This document shows, one piece after another, positions 17,150 through 26,900 of a stretch of DNA of 30,269 nt (its first letter is position 1; the number at the start of each line of letters is the position of its first letter). Made by a program: the position numbers and the translations under genes. Below the pieces are notes generated by a model, which searched no databases, was not told where the DNA came from, and worked only from the letters and a program-made list of their open reading frames with translations. The stretch comes from Anaerolineae bacterium (GTDB lineage: Bacteria; Chloroflexota; Anaerolineae; 4572-78; J111), in NCBI GenBank assembly GCA_020433785.1, contig JAGRCC010000780.1:1-30269 (forward strand), read 5' to 3'.

Positions 17150-20110
17150 ATGAGAGGGGATTTTAGCCGTTTAACATTTAAACGTACCAATCATTACAAT
17201 AACGTCTACTGGCAGCAAGGCCGGCCCGTTACCGATGCCGACCAGAACGAAGCCCAAGACATCGCTACCTACCGGACCGAAACCGAGGCAACCGACGTCA
17301 TTGGACCCAGCGGCGCCCCCAAAGAAAATCCGGGCTTTGGGCTGTCCGTCAACAGCGCGGGTGAGCTGGTGATTGGTCAGGGACGTTACTATGTCGATGG
17401 TATTCTGTGTGAGAATGACCAGCCGATAACCTACGGCGCGCAGCCGCATTGGCCCAATCCCTCGGCGTTCTCATTAGAAGGTATGAGCGTCGGGCTGGTC
17501 TATCTCGATGTCTTCAAGCGTCATCTGACGTTTCAGGACGACGAATCGATCCGCGAGGTGGCCCTAAACGAAGTGGATACCACCACCCGCCTTCAGACCG
17601 TGTGGCAGGTCAAACTCCTTCCCCTGGATTTGAGCGTCCCCGGCGCGGCATTGGCGACATTGACCGGCTTGGCCGCCCAGATCGAGCAGCTCACCGATCA
17701 GATTGCCGCCGCGACCGATCCCGTTACTCTTGACAACTTAATTCGACAGCGCAATAATACGCGGCGCCAGCTTATTCGGGTAGGCGAACAACTCAACGTG
17801 CGCTGTGATGGAACTTATGGTGAATGGGACGCGCTGATTGCGCCTCCGACCGGGGCGCTGGAAGTATCGACCATACCCGGTGGAACGGCCACCGATCCCT
17901 GTGATGTGCCGCCGGGTGGCGGTTACACCCGGGGCGAGAATCAATTCTATCGGGTTGAAGTGCAGGCTGTGCCTGCCGGGGGTGGGCGCAATGGGGGCAC
18001 GTTCAAATGGTCACGCGACAATGGGTCTATTGTGGCCCGCATCGAGGCCGTGGGTAGCAACACTACGGGCAGCCATTCCGGGACCATCTTCGATGTGGAC
18101 AGCGTCGGGCGCGACGACTATCTCAGCATCCATACCGATGACTGGGTAGAGTATACCGACGACTCACACGAACTCGACGGTGTTTCCGGAACCTTGGTGC
18201 AAGTCAAAAATGCCGACATAACCCTGAATCGTATCGAACTCCAGACCGGCCTGACGGTTAACCTTGACCTTCATCCTAAGCTGCGAAAATGGGATCAGAC
18301 AGGCACAGGTGTGGGGGATACGGGCGTGGCCATGAATACAACCGATACCCCCGTCCCTCTGGAAAGCGGACTACAGGTGGAATTTACCGACGGCGTTTAC
18401 CACCCCGGCGATTACTGGCAGTTCGCCGCCCGCGCCATCACCGGCCAGCACGACTTTCCGCCCGGGGCGCAGCCCCGCTTTGGCGTCGTCCACCATTATG
18501 CTCGGTTGGGGCTGGTTGCTTTTGATCCGACAACCGACGACGCCAGCCGGTTGTATCTGCTGCTAGACTGCCGTGACTTATTTCCGCCGTTGACGGCGAT
18601 CACCGCCGCTGATGTGAGCTATGATGATACTCTCTGTCATCTGGGCGATGTCCGCACCGTACAAGAGGCGATTGAGGTGCTCTGTCAACGCGAAGGCGGT
18701 GGCGGAACCTGCACCTTTAGTGTCGCCCCCGGTCCGGCCTGGCAAGAGGTATTTGCCCAGATCCCGGATGGCGGCAATGCGGAAATCTGCTTCACCATCG
18801 GCGATTATGAGCTGGCTGAACCGGTGGTCATTGCTAATAAGGGCCATTTGAAACTAACCGGCGCAGGATTTGGGACCCGCATTCTGGCCCGGAAGGCAGA
18901 AACGGTGTTGACCTTCCAGAACTGTGCCGATATCATCGTGCGCGATCTTGCTATGGTGGCCGGCGCCGCCGGGTCGGGCGAAAATGAAACGAGCGGGTTG
19001 CTTGGCGCTCTCACCTTTGAAAACTGTGGCTCCGTGTCGCTGGATACGATTTCATTGCAGTGTGAAGCGGATGTTATCCGTTCGGCCGCTTGTTTGCGAA
19101 TGATTAATGATAACAAGCTGGCCGATTTACGGACTTTGCGCGGTCTGATCGATGTTCGGAATTGTCGTTTCTCTGTGGGGCACAACCAGATCGGGGCGCT
19201 GGTGGTCAACGGCGCACGCGTCCATTTTGAAGATAACCTGTTCCAATGCCAGACAGAGCGCCGAAGCACCTTGCGTTTTCCGGGCGGCCTCCGCGAGAAT
19301 CTGCGCCTGCGCGCTGAAGTGCGTCGGGTAATTTGGGGTGGGGTGCGCGAGCTTAAGCGCGGTGAGGACAACCCCGCTGATAATGAGCAGATCTTTAGAT
19401 TGGGCGATCGTTCTTACGCCGTGACGATCATCGACTCACGGTTGAGACAGTTGAAGTTTTTCGACCAGCTTGTAGAAATTTTTTCACCGGAACGGGTGCG
19501 TGATGAGCGCACCGCCGAGGAATACTTTCAGGACGCGATTGACAACGTGTTACTAAAGCCGGCCATAATCCCGAATTTCGCGCCCTACTTCGAGTTGCTT
19601 GTGACGGCAGACTTACCTGCGCTCTATCAAGGCATCGTGATTGGCGGCGAAGAAGCGGAGGAGGTGCGAGTTCTAAATAATACGATCATTAACGCCCTGC
19701 AAGGAATTCATCTGGGGCAGAGCCGCCGCAACCAACCTTCCGGCGAACGCTTAAAGTCTACAGTGGTCCATATCCAGGGTAATACGGTTTACTCGCGGAT
19801 CACCGCGACCGCCAATCGTGAGGCATACGGCATCTACATTGGCAATTGTGACAGCCTACACATCGAACGTAATAATCTGCTCCGGCAGCAGATCGCGGCT
19901 ACGGAGCACATGTTAATTAGTGGGGTGTTTGTGCAGGGAATATTGGGTAAACGGATGATCATCCGCCACAACGAGACAGAAGCCTATAGTAGCGGCGTGT
20001 TTGTTGATCCGGTCCCGCTGTATGATCGCCCTTTATGGATGGTTGTCGATAACATCGCCTCGGTCGTAACGACGGATGCTCGGATTCAGGTCGCCAATAA
20101 TAGGCCGTGA
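17150..20110 (+). CDS. DUF6519-type protein with beta-helix C-terminus, candidate tail spike
   Basis: The 986-residue protein sits behind a clear AGGAGG site. The N-terminus (RGDFSRLTFKRTNHYNNVYW, then QGRPVTDADQNEAQ) is the hallmark of the DUF6519 family at the end of eCIS baseplate operons. A short coiled coil lies at about residues 165-215. Residues ~560-980 alternate short strands and Asn ladders (VRNCRFSVGHNQIG, VRVLNNTIINALQGIHLGQS, LHIERNNLL), pointing to a right-handed parallel beta-helix. No classical trimeric fibre gene is visible, so this protein is the best candidate for target binding. It is the last gene of the + strand operon. Confidence 0.75.
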   Translation: MRGDFSRLTFKRTNHYNNVYWQQGRPVTDADQNEAQDIATYRTETEATDVIGPSGAPKENPGFGLSVNSAGELVIGQGRYYVDGILCENDQPITYGAQPHWPNPSAFSLEGMSVGLVYLDVFKRHLTFQDDESIREVALNEVDTTTRLQTVWQVKLLPLDLSVPGAALATLTGLAAQIEQLTDQIAAATDPVTLDNLIRQRNNTRRQLIRVGEQLNVRCDGTYGEWDALIAPPTGALEVSTIPGGTATDPCDVPPGGGYTRGENQFYRVEVQAVPAGGGRNGGTFKWSRDNGSIVARIEAVGSNTTGSHSGTIFDVDSVGRDDYLSIHTDDWVEYTDDSHELDGVSGTLVQVKNADITLNRIELQTGLTVNLDLHPKLRKWDQTGTGVGDTGVAMNTTDTPVPLESGLQVEFTDGVYHPGDYWQFAARAITGQHDFPPGAQPRFGVVHHYARLGLVAFDPTTDDASRLYLLLDCRDLFPPLTAITAADVSYDDTLCHLGDVRTVQEAIEVLCQREGGGGTCTFSVAPGPAWQEVFAQIPDGGNAEICFTIGDYELAEPVVIANKGHLKLTGAGFGTRILARKAETVLTFQNCADIIVRDLAMVAGAAGSGENETSGLLGALTFENCGSVSLDTISLQCEADVIRSAACLRMINDNKLADLRTLRGLIDVRNCRFSVGHNQIGALVVNGARVHFEDNLFQCQTERRSTLRFPGGLRENLRLRAEVRRVIWGGVRELKRGEDNPADNEQIFRLGDRSYAVTIIDSRLRQLKFFDQLVEIFSPERVRDERTAEEYFQDAIDNVLLKPAIIPNFAPYFELLVTADLPALYQGIVIGGEEAEEVRVLNNTIINALQGIHLGQSRRNQPSGERLKSTVVHIQGNTVYSRITATANREAYGIYIGNCDSLHIERNNLLRQQIAATEHMLISGVFVQGILGKRMIIRHNETEAYSSGVFVDPVPLYDRPLWMVVDNIASVVTTDARIQVANNRP

Positions 20111-20160
20111 CGCAAGCAAGATCGTAAGAAGGCGAAATTTTCGTAAGAAATATAAGTTCA

Positions 20161-20246
20161 AATGGTGACAGTCACCTGGTCGTGATAAATCAACTTGTTT
20201 GGGTTAAACGGACATTGATTTTCGGCAAAAAGTGACTGTCACCTTG
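20161..20246. repeat. Palindromic repeat element (MITE/REP-like)
   Basis: Perfect 11-base inverted arms, GTGACAGTCAC at 20165-20175 and GTGACTGTCAC at 20232-20242, enclose a 56-base centre. The centre holds a second, inner 7-base inverted pair (AAATCAA at 20187-20193, TTGATTT at 20215-20221). Each outer arm is itself nearly palindromic. The single strand could fold into a large hairpin. Elements of this size with such arms resemble REP/MITE repeats moved by a transposase encoded elsewhere. There is no ORF inside. A 9-base direct repeat, TCGTAAGAA, lies just upstream at 20122 and 20141. Confidence 0.6.
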
Positions 20247-20273
20247 TTTGTTACACCCAACTGCATAACTCCT

Positions 20274-20849
20274 ATGAGAGAGAGACTGATCAAATTGACA
20301 AATAAAATTACTATTCGTTCTGCTACCCTACTAGATGTGCCGGCCATTCATGACATCTACAGCTTTCACGTACAACACGGCTTAGCCTCTTGGGAATTGA
20401 CTCCCCCCACCCCGGCCGAACTTCAAGCGCGGATGAACCAGGTGCTGGCGCAAGGCTACCCCTACTTTGTGGCCGAGAGTGACGGCGCGGTGGTGGGCTA
20501 TGCCTACGCCGGGGCTTACCGTCCTCGGCTCGGCTATCGCTATACCGTCGAGAATTCGGTCTATATCCACCCTCACTATCAGCAGCGGGGTGTGGGCCGG
20601 CGGCTGCTGGCGCAACTCATTGCAGCGTGCGAAGCCGGCGGCTACCGCCAGATGGTGGCCGTCATTGGCGACAGCGGCAATATCGCTTCGATTAAACTTC
20701 ATCAGGCGTTGGGTTTTGTTCACGTTGGCACGTTGCCCAGTGTGGGATTTAAGCACGGCCGCTGGTTGGACTGCGTGCTCATGCAGATCAGCCTGGGCGA
20801 TGGCGATCGGCGGCTGCCGGATGACGATCAAGGCCGTGAGGATGATTGA
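20274..20849 (+). CDS. GNAT N-acetyltransferase, phosphinothricin/amino-acid acetyltransferase type
   Basis: From ATG 20274 the protein has 191 residues. A GTG at 20232 would lie in the palindromic repeat and give an unlikely leader. The order is typical for the Pat/MnaT-like branch: ITIRSATLLDVPAIHDIYS at the start, YAGAYRPRLGYRYTVENSVY, then the acetyl-CoA loop QQRGVGRRL. After these come the Asn-containing GDSGNIASIKLHQALGF and FKHGRWLDCVLMQ. It should transfer acetyl groups from acetyl-CoA to the amine of small amino-acid-like compounds in the cytoplasm. It has no link to the eCIS operon other than position. No clear Shine-Dalgarno sequence precedes the ATG. Confidence 0.88.
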   Translation: MRERLIKLTNKITIRSATLLDVPAIHDIYSFHVQHGLASWELTPPTPAELQARMNQVLAQGYPYFVAESDGAVVGYAYAGAYRPRLGYRYTVENSVYIHPHYQQRGVGRRLLAQLIAACEAGGYRQMVAVIGDSGNIASIKLHQALGFVHVGTLPSVGFKHGRWLDCVLMQISLGDGDRRLPDDDQGREDD

Positions 20850-20951
20850 TTTTGTGTCATAATAGGCGTTTAAGGCCTCAGTGATACAGTTGCAATCTCT
20901 CATCGTTACAAGCGAAAGTCCTAATGGAACAGGAAATAGAGGAAAATAGTC

Positions 20952-21833
20952 GTGACTCTCTTGCTTCAGATTTTTGGTTTTATGCTACTTATAGTGGGTC
21001 TGGGAATCGGTTATTGGCGCTGGATCAAACCGCATTCAAATTCTTTAAGTTATGAAGAACAAGGGCTTTTGCTTTTGGTTGTTCTCACCTTGATGGGAGG
21101 TTTTATCGGTAGCCCGTTTTGGTGGATGGACGAAGTACGCAGTTTTTCTTGGGACCTACCGCCTTTGGCCAGTAGAATGTTAGCCTCGGCGGGCTGGGCT
21201 TTTGTTGTGATTACCTTCCTGGTCTTAGAACGCCCAACGTTTAAGCGTTTACGTCTCGTTCTGCTTCTACTCGCCGTTTATCTCACGCCTTTGGCCATCG
21301 CCGCTCCACTCTTTCATTTGGGACGGTTCGATTGGTCAGCCCCCATTACCTATGCTTTCTTTTCCATTGTTGCCCTGATGGTGGTTGGGACGTTTTGGTA
21401 CCTTCTTCGGCAGCCGAGGATTTTTTTGGATGGGCCTTTGGATCTCGAGCCCCCATCCCGCGGGATTCGTCTCTGGTTGATAGGGATAGCCCTTATTACA
21501 GGATTATGGGGGTTGGCCTTAGTCGTGACCGATAATGGCCCCTTGTCATGGATATGGGTGTGGCCTGGTGATTTACTGACCAGCCGTCTAATTGGGGTTA
21601 TGTTGTTAACGATTGCTGTCGGAGCGGTTTACAGTCAATCATCAAGAGGGACTACCCAACCCATGCTGGCGATGATCACCACGTATGGGCTCGGCCTGTC
21701 GATTGCAAGCTTATGGAATACCTTCGGGGGTAAACCCGTTCCAACCTCTTATATGAGTGTGTTTGGCATCGTATTTGTGGTTTCAAGTCTCTATTTACTG
21801 AGAACAACCCACTGGTCTGTTAAATCCGTGTAG
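20952..21833 (+). CDS. Polytopic membrane protein of unknown function
   Basis: I do not recognise the family. The 293-residue protein starts with GTG behind GAGGAAAAT. It contains about eight or nine hydrophobic segments, near residues 3-25, 39-60, 77-93, 102-121, 131-152, 171-191, 215-230, 239-258 and 268-285. Loops are short, with Trp-rich patches (SPFWWMDE, SWIWVWPGD) that probably lie at the membrane surface. There are no catalytic or cofactor motifs. The gene stands alone, 102 bases after the acetyltransferase, on the same strand. The 107 bases after it contain a T-run directly after the stop but no convincing hairpin. Confidence 0.7.
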   Translation: MTLLLQIFGFMLLIVGLGIGYWRWIKPHSNSLSYEEQGLLLLVVLTLMGGFIGSPFWWMDEVRSFSWDLPPLASRMLASAGWAFVVITFLVLERPTFKRLRLVLLLLAVYLTPLAIAAPLFHLGRFDWSAPITYAFFSIVALMVVGTFWYLLRQPRIFLDGPLDLEPPSRGIRLWLIGIALITGLWGLALVVTDNGPLSWIWVWPGDLLTSRLIGVMLLTIAVGAVYSQSSRGTTQPMLAMITTYGLGLSIASLWNTFGGKPVPTSYMSVFGIVFVVSSLYLLRTTHWSVKSV

Positions 21834-21940
21834 TTTTTTTACCCACCACATTTCGGGAGGACGTTCCATATGAAGTGCCGGTGCGGTACATGCCTAATGA
21901 CAAGAGGGTAACGGCTGTACTTCTTATGGCCTCTCCAGCT

Positions 21941-22597
21941 TTATAATGACATGACTTCTAGGACATCCGCCAACCCCAGAAACGAGGCCCGCAGGTCAGG
22001 ATTACCGATGCTGTCGGCAATGGATTGGATAAATTCTTGGGCTTGTTGGCGGAGACGTCCGGCTTCGGTTGGGTCAGTTGCCAGCTGGCTGAGCGTACCC
22101 AGGATTGGCCATAGCATCCGGCGCGAACCAATGGCCTCTGCTTCGGCGCGCGCTTCTAGCAGGCTATTACGGGCGGCCTCGGTGTTCCCCATTCCCCATA
22201 GCGTTTTTCCCCGCAGATAGAGCGCTTCCGGAATATAGACTCGCAGGCCAAATTGATGGAAGTGCGCCGGCAAATCGTTCGTCGCGGCCAGAGCCCGTTC
22301 ATAGTCGCGCTGTCTAAGGGCTAATTCGGCCTCAACCAGGATCACAAACGGCAAATCGAATGCTCGGGTGGACTGTATTTTCCCGCGCTCGATGGCCGCT
22401 TCGGCTGCCGTAAATTGGCCTTGCCGCAGATGAAGCCGAGTCATTATAGCCAGGGCATAAGCTTGAAACATGGGCATCTGTGATCTTAAAGCGGCGAACT
22501 CGGGTGTGGGCCTTAAGAGGCCATGAGTAAGTGGCCTTGATCGGCCTGATGATCCTGGCTCTGCGACAACAGATCGCCACGCAGAAGTCAGCCACAC
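21941..22597 (-). pseudogene. C-terminal fragment of a TPR-rich regulator
   Basis: The reading frame from about 22520 down to the stop at 21941 encodes TPR-like helical pairs (LHLRQGQFTAAEAAIERGKI, AELALRQRDYERALAATNDL, YLRGKTLWGMGNTEAARNSL). It ends in IADSIGNPDLRASFLGLADV, a tail often seen at the C-terminus of long ATPase/TPR regulators or cyclase-type signalling proteins. The first ~25 residues of the open frame look unlike a TPR and have no start context, and there is no N-terminal ATPase or DNA-binding part. I therefore call it a 5'-truncated remnant. It lies in the same orientation as the intact large regulator at 23912-27553, but its C-terminus differs. Confidence 0.6.
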
Positions 22598-22827
22598 CCC
22601 GCCTGGTTGGTGAAGCGATGGTGCAGTCTGTGCGAGTCAGCACGGGTTTTTTGGGCTTTGGCCACGCCGCAGGGTTGTATGCACCCATTTAGTACGGAGT
22701 TCGTATTTCTACCCAATCTAAGCTCAAGACGCTGGCGGCCAGGCATGGCTCGACCTTCGTGGGCGGCGGCGAGGGTGCGCGGCGCGACTTGGCCGTGGTT
22801 ATGCGGGAAGTCTTAGGAAAGCGCTAA
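22531..22827 (+). pseudogene. Short decayed coding fragment of unknown family
   Basis: In one + strand frame a GTG-started run (VALIGLMILALRQQIATQ and onward) reads to a TAG at 22690-22692. It continues in the same frame to a TAA at 22825-22827, ending [17 protein letters not shown]. Codon choice before and after the stop is GC-ending, like real genes here. Together this looks like the C-terminal ~98 codons of a protein broken by one nonsense change and lacking its 5' part. I do not recognise the family. The fragment overlaps the head of the TPR remnant on the other strand. Chance openness in G+C-rich DNA is the alternative. Confidence 0.3.
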
Positions 22828-22859
22828 ACCAAATTCTTTATTTGAGTCTAAAAACAGTC

Positions 22860-23789
22860 TCAAGCCACTCGCCTAGGCCGATACTGAATCGCCTCAGCCA
22901 CATGCGCCGTCTGGATTTGCTCAGCTCCGGCCAAATCGGCGATAGTGCGGGCCAGTTTGAGGATGCGGTGATAAGCCCTCGCGCTCAACTGCATCTGCTG
23001 CATGGCGGCTTTAAGCAGGTTGGTGCTGGTTTCGTCCAGCGGGCAGAATTGGCGGATTTCGGCGGGACCCATATCGGCGTTGGTTTGGAGGGGGGTGTCT
23101 TTGAAGCGGTCGCGCTGGACGGTGCGGGCGGCCTCGACCCGATCCCGAACAGCGGCGCTGGTTTCGCCGGTGCGCTGGCTGCTGAGTTTGTCGAAGGGGA
23201 CGCGGGGGACTTCAACGTGAATATCGATCCGGTCCATCAGGGGGCCGGATATTTTTTTCTGGTAGCTCTTGACCATCGAGACGGAGCAGGTGCATTCTTT
23301 GTCGGGGTCGGTGTGGAAGCCGCAGGGGCAGGGGTTCATCGAGCCGATCAGGATGAAGTTGGCCGGGTAGGTCAGCGACCCGGCCGAGCGGCTGATGGCC
23401 ACGATTTTGTCCTCTAGCGGCTGGCGCAGCATCTCCAGCATGCGGGTGCCGAACTCCGGCAGCTCGTCGAGGAAGAGGACGCCGCGATGGGCCAGGCTGA
23501 TTTCGCCGGGTTTGGGCCAGCGCCCGCCGCCGATGAGGCCGGCGTAGCTGACGGTGTGGTGCGGCGCTCGAAAAGGGCGGTGGCGAATGAGCGGCTCATC
23601 ATGGGAAAGTTGATCGGCCACGGAGTAGATGCGGGTCACGTCGAGCGCCTCGTCGATATCGAGGCGGGGCAGGATACCCGGCATCGAGCGAGCAATGAGG
23701 GTTTTGCCGGAGCCGGGCGGGCCGGACATCAGCAGGTTATGCGCTCCGGCCGCAGCGACTTCGACGGCGCGCTTGACGTGTTCCTGGCC
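22860..23789 (-). pseudogene. comM: comM-like Mg-chelatase-related ATPase, 5'-truncated copy
   Basis: The frame encodes the AAA+ and C-terminal parts of the YifB/ComM family, which in competent bacteria acts as a helicase that helps integrate incoming DNA. It begins at GQEHVKRAVEVAAAGAHNLL, followed by Walker A (SGPPGSGKT), Walker B (VLFLDELPEF) and the Cys cluster NPCPCGFH...CTC. It runs to a normal C-terminus (YRPRRVA). Immediately before the Gly codon is an in-frame TAA, and the N-terminal ChlI-type domain (about 190 residues) is missing. The break falls at the domain border, next to a perfect hairpin. Inside the fragment there is no frameshift, so the loss may be recent. Translation from ATG 23729 would delete conserved residues. 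Confidence 0.8.
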
Positions 23790-23793
23790 TTAG

Positions 23794-23829
23794 ATCTCAA
23801 CGTAAAATGATGTCCGGTTACGTTGAGAT
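23794..23829. repeat. Perfect 12-base inverted repeat at the comM break
   Basis: ATCTCAACGTAA (23794-23805) and its exact reverse complement (23818-23829) flank a 12-base loop. It starts five bases beyond the last comM-like codon. It is symmetric and lacks a T-run on both strands, so it is not a classical intrinsic terminator. It could be the scar or end of the element that removed the comM 5' part, or a termination/processing hairpin for the regulator mRNA that approaches from the right. Confidence 0.55.
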
Positions 23830-23911
23830 TACCTGTAGATACCAACGTAATAATCTTCGAGCAATTTCGGATGAGATACGGTTTAATCTGATTGGTCAAT
23901 TTTAAACTCTT

Positions 23912-26900
23912 TCACGGCAACCCCTCGATCAATGCCCTGGCCTCTTTCAAATCTGGCGTGTCAAATCCCTCACTGAACCAGTTGTAAATCTTGGCGAGTA
24001 TCGGGCCGGCTGCTTCCCTTTTCTCTTGGGCTTGCCACAAGCGGCTCAAACTCACGGTTGCCCGTAGCTCCAACGCTTTGGCCCCTTGTCGCCGAGCCAC
24101 CTCAATCGCCTGCCAAAAACATTTCTCAGCCTCAGTCTTAGCTTCATCCTTCATCCTTCCGCCCTCCATCCTCAGAAGCAGTTCTCCCTTTAGCCGGTGC
24201 AACTCCGCTACCCAGACGCGATCACCACCCCGGTTAACCGTGGTCAGCGTCTCATCCAGTATACCTAGGCCTTCCTCGAATAACCCCACTTGACCGTACA
24301 CTTCAGCCAGCACTGATAGATACTGCGAGATACCCGGTTCTCTTCCCGTTGCGCCTCCCAGGGAAGTTCGGAAAGCGTCCAGACTCTGGCGTATCTGGTT
24401 AATACCTGCTTGCACCTCTCCTTGCTCGGTCCAAACCCAGCCCTCGATAATCCTAGCTGTGGCTAACCAGAGAGGAAAGTTGTGCTCGGTGGCCAGGCTA
24501 ATGGTGGCCTGGGCTTGTTCCAGGGCCGCCTGCTTTTCCCGTCTGAGTTGATGAATCAAAGCCGCATTGTATAAGGCTAACCCTAGGGTGAAGGGCTGGG
24601 CTAACGTCTGGGCAATCGCTAGAGCTTTATGGCTTCTGGTCAGGGCCTGGTCCGGATAGCCGCGCACCCATAGAGCGACAGCCCCATAGAATAGGATGTA
24701 TCCCACGCCAGGATCTACCCCGGAGGCGAAGGGTAGGGATCGATACTGCTGGCGGTTGTAGAAAGCAAAACCCTGCTCCAGATGGTCTTGGGCGGTCGCC
24801 AGCTCGCCAAGATGGAATAACGTAACGCCAACAGCGCCGTGGGCTGCTCGAAGCGCCGCCTCATTTTCCTGCTGGTGGGCCAGGGCCAGAAACTCCTCAC
24901 CCAATTCGCGGGCTGTCTGAAACTCTCCTCGCATTTGATAATGTTGATGCAACCCTAGTAGAACTGTGTAGTATTGAGTCATTTCTTCTACCCCTCGGCC
25001 TGAATCTGAAGAGGCAGCCTGCTGGCACAGTGTTCGGGCGCGAACGTAGGTTTGCCCTACTTCTGGAGCCATAAAGCCTTTGCTCACGACCAGCGCATTG
25101 CCCAGGGCGATAAGCAGTATCAGCTCTTGTTGGGAGCGCCAGGGAGTGTCCGGTAGGGTTTCGAGGAGCGCCAGTCCATTGTTGAAATGGGTAACTGCCT
25201 CCTGATGAGCTGATAATCGCCTGGCTCGCTCCCCGGCCTGGCACAAATACTCGACCGCCTTTTTCACCAACTTTGCTGCCTGGAAATGCCGAGCTAACTC
25301 GAGCGCGACCTCTTCTGTCCGCGATCCGTACAGCTGCTCCAGCGTCTTCCCGACCGCCTCATGCAGGTATACCCGTTCGGCCTTAGCGAGGCTACTGTAG
25401 ACATATCTTTGAAATAAAATATGCCGGAAGCGGTAGCGGGATAAAGGCTGCCCATTATGAGCCAACCGCTGGACGCTGTGACTGCTCACCAGGCCATGGT
25501 GCCGGTCCAGGACGCTACTTAGTTGCTTGACCAGGTACGGTGCAGCCATCGCCTGAACCTGAGCCACGACCTCCGCTGTAAATACCTCACCTTCTATACT
25601 GGCGACCCTGAGCGTCTCTTGCAACGGTTGCGGTAGCCGGTCAATACGTTCCTTAATCACGCCCTCGACCCTCGCCGGCAGGGTCTCCCAGTCTAAAACC
25701 GGCCCTTCAACCCAGCGGCCGTACGCATCCTGAACCAAGTCCCCCCGTTCCTGCATTCCGCGCAGCATCTCAGCAGTGAACATTGCGTGACCTTTTGTTT
25801 GCTGAAATAGGGCTTCCTCAAAGGCCAGCCCCAATCGGTTTGGCTCGGTTGCCAGAAAGGCGGCGACAAACTGTCGGCTCTCGGTTCGACTCAGATTGAT
25901 CTGGTTACGTCCAAAACGACGCTGGAATTCGTTGACCACAGACTCCAGAGGGTGTCGCTCCTTTTGCTCCGGGCCTGTTGCCGGGCGACCCAGCGCGACT
26001 TCATACGGTCGGTAGCTGCCCACCAGCAGCAGTCGCTGGCCCTTGAGCTTCATGCCCAGGTGGAACAGAAGGCTGATGGAACCGGCGTCAGCCCATTGAA
26101 GGTCATCCAACATCAACAACAGGGGGCTGTGTCGGGCCAGCACTTGGAGCACCTGGCTATATTGCTCAAAGAGATCACTTTGGGCAAAATGAGTTAAATC
26201 TTGACCGGTTTCGTGGCGAGCCACGAGGCCCTTTAGTTGCGACAGCCACCCGGCGTCACCCGCCCCCTGCGCCATTGTCGCGGCGCGGTTGACCAGGGCC
26301 GAACCGGAAATAAAGCTATCAATCAGAGCAGGCCCTTTATCAACCAATACCTGGATCGAATGGGGAGTCAAGGTCCTTAGACGATGGGCATATTCCCGGC
26401 TGATCGCGCCGGCCATCCACGTGGCATCAACATCGCCAGTGAGCAGGCTCAATATTTCCCGAAAGGGCAGATAGGGATCGCCGGTTCCCAGATACGCGTT
26501 ACAATGCCCGTCGGCAGTTACCAGATTCGCATAACGGGCCTGGGCGCGCCGGGCAAATTCTTGAATAAGGGTTGTTTTGCCGCGACCTGCGCCACCGGTG
26601 ACGAAAACGACGCGTCCTTGACCCGCCAGGGCCAGATCAAGAAATCCATCCAGTTGGTCAAGCTCGCGCCCACGAGCGACGAAGGGAGTGGCAGAGGTAG
26701 GAGGTCGAGAAGTAGGGGCAGAACGGAGCAGAGGGATAGTGGAAAACCGGTTGCCCTTGCGCCTTGGCTGCCTTGCTTCCTTGCCCAACTTCCCCTCACG
26801 GATACGCTCATACAGCACCGTCGTTTCCGCCTCCGGCTCGATCTCTAACGCCTCGGCCAACAGCTGGCGGCAGGTATCATACTGAGCCAGGGCCTCGCTC

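Noticed and set aside
20232..20273. GTG start for the acetyltransferase
   Set aside because: It lies in the right arm of the palindromic repeat and adds a leader unlike the family. ATG 20274 is closer to the conserved ITIRSAT start.
22607..22816. 69-residue + strand ORF as a gene
   Set aside because: It is in a different frame from the better gene-like reading through 22531-22827, and its Trp/Arg-rich translation looks like a shadow.
22842..23417. 191-residue + strand ORF
   Set aside because: It is the antisense shadow of the comM-like fragment, which has clear family motifs on the other strand.
23794..23829. Integron attC site
   Set aside because: The inverted repeat does not fit the RYYYAAC / GTTRRRY core sites and no integrase is present.
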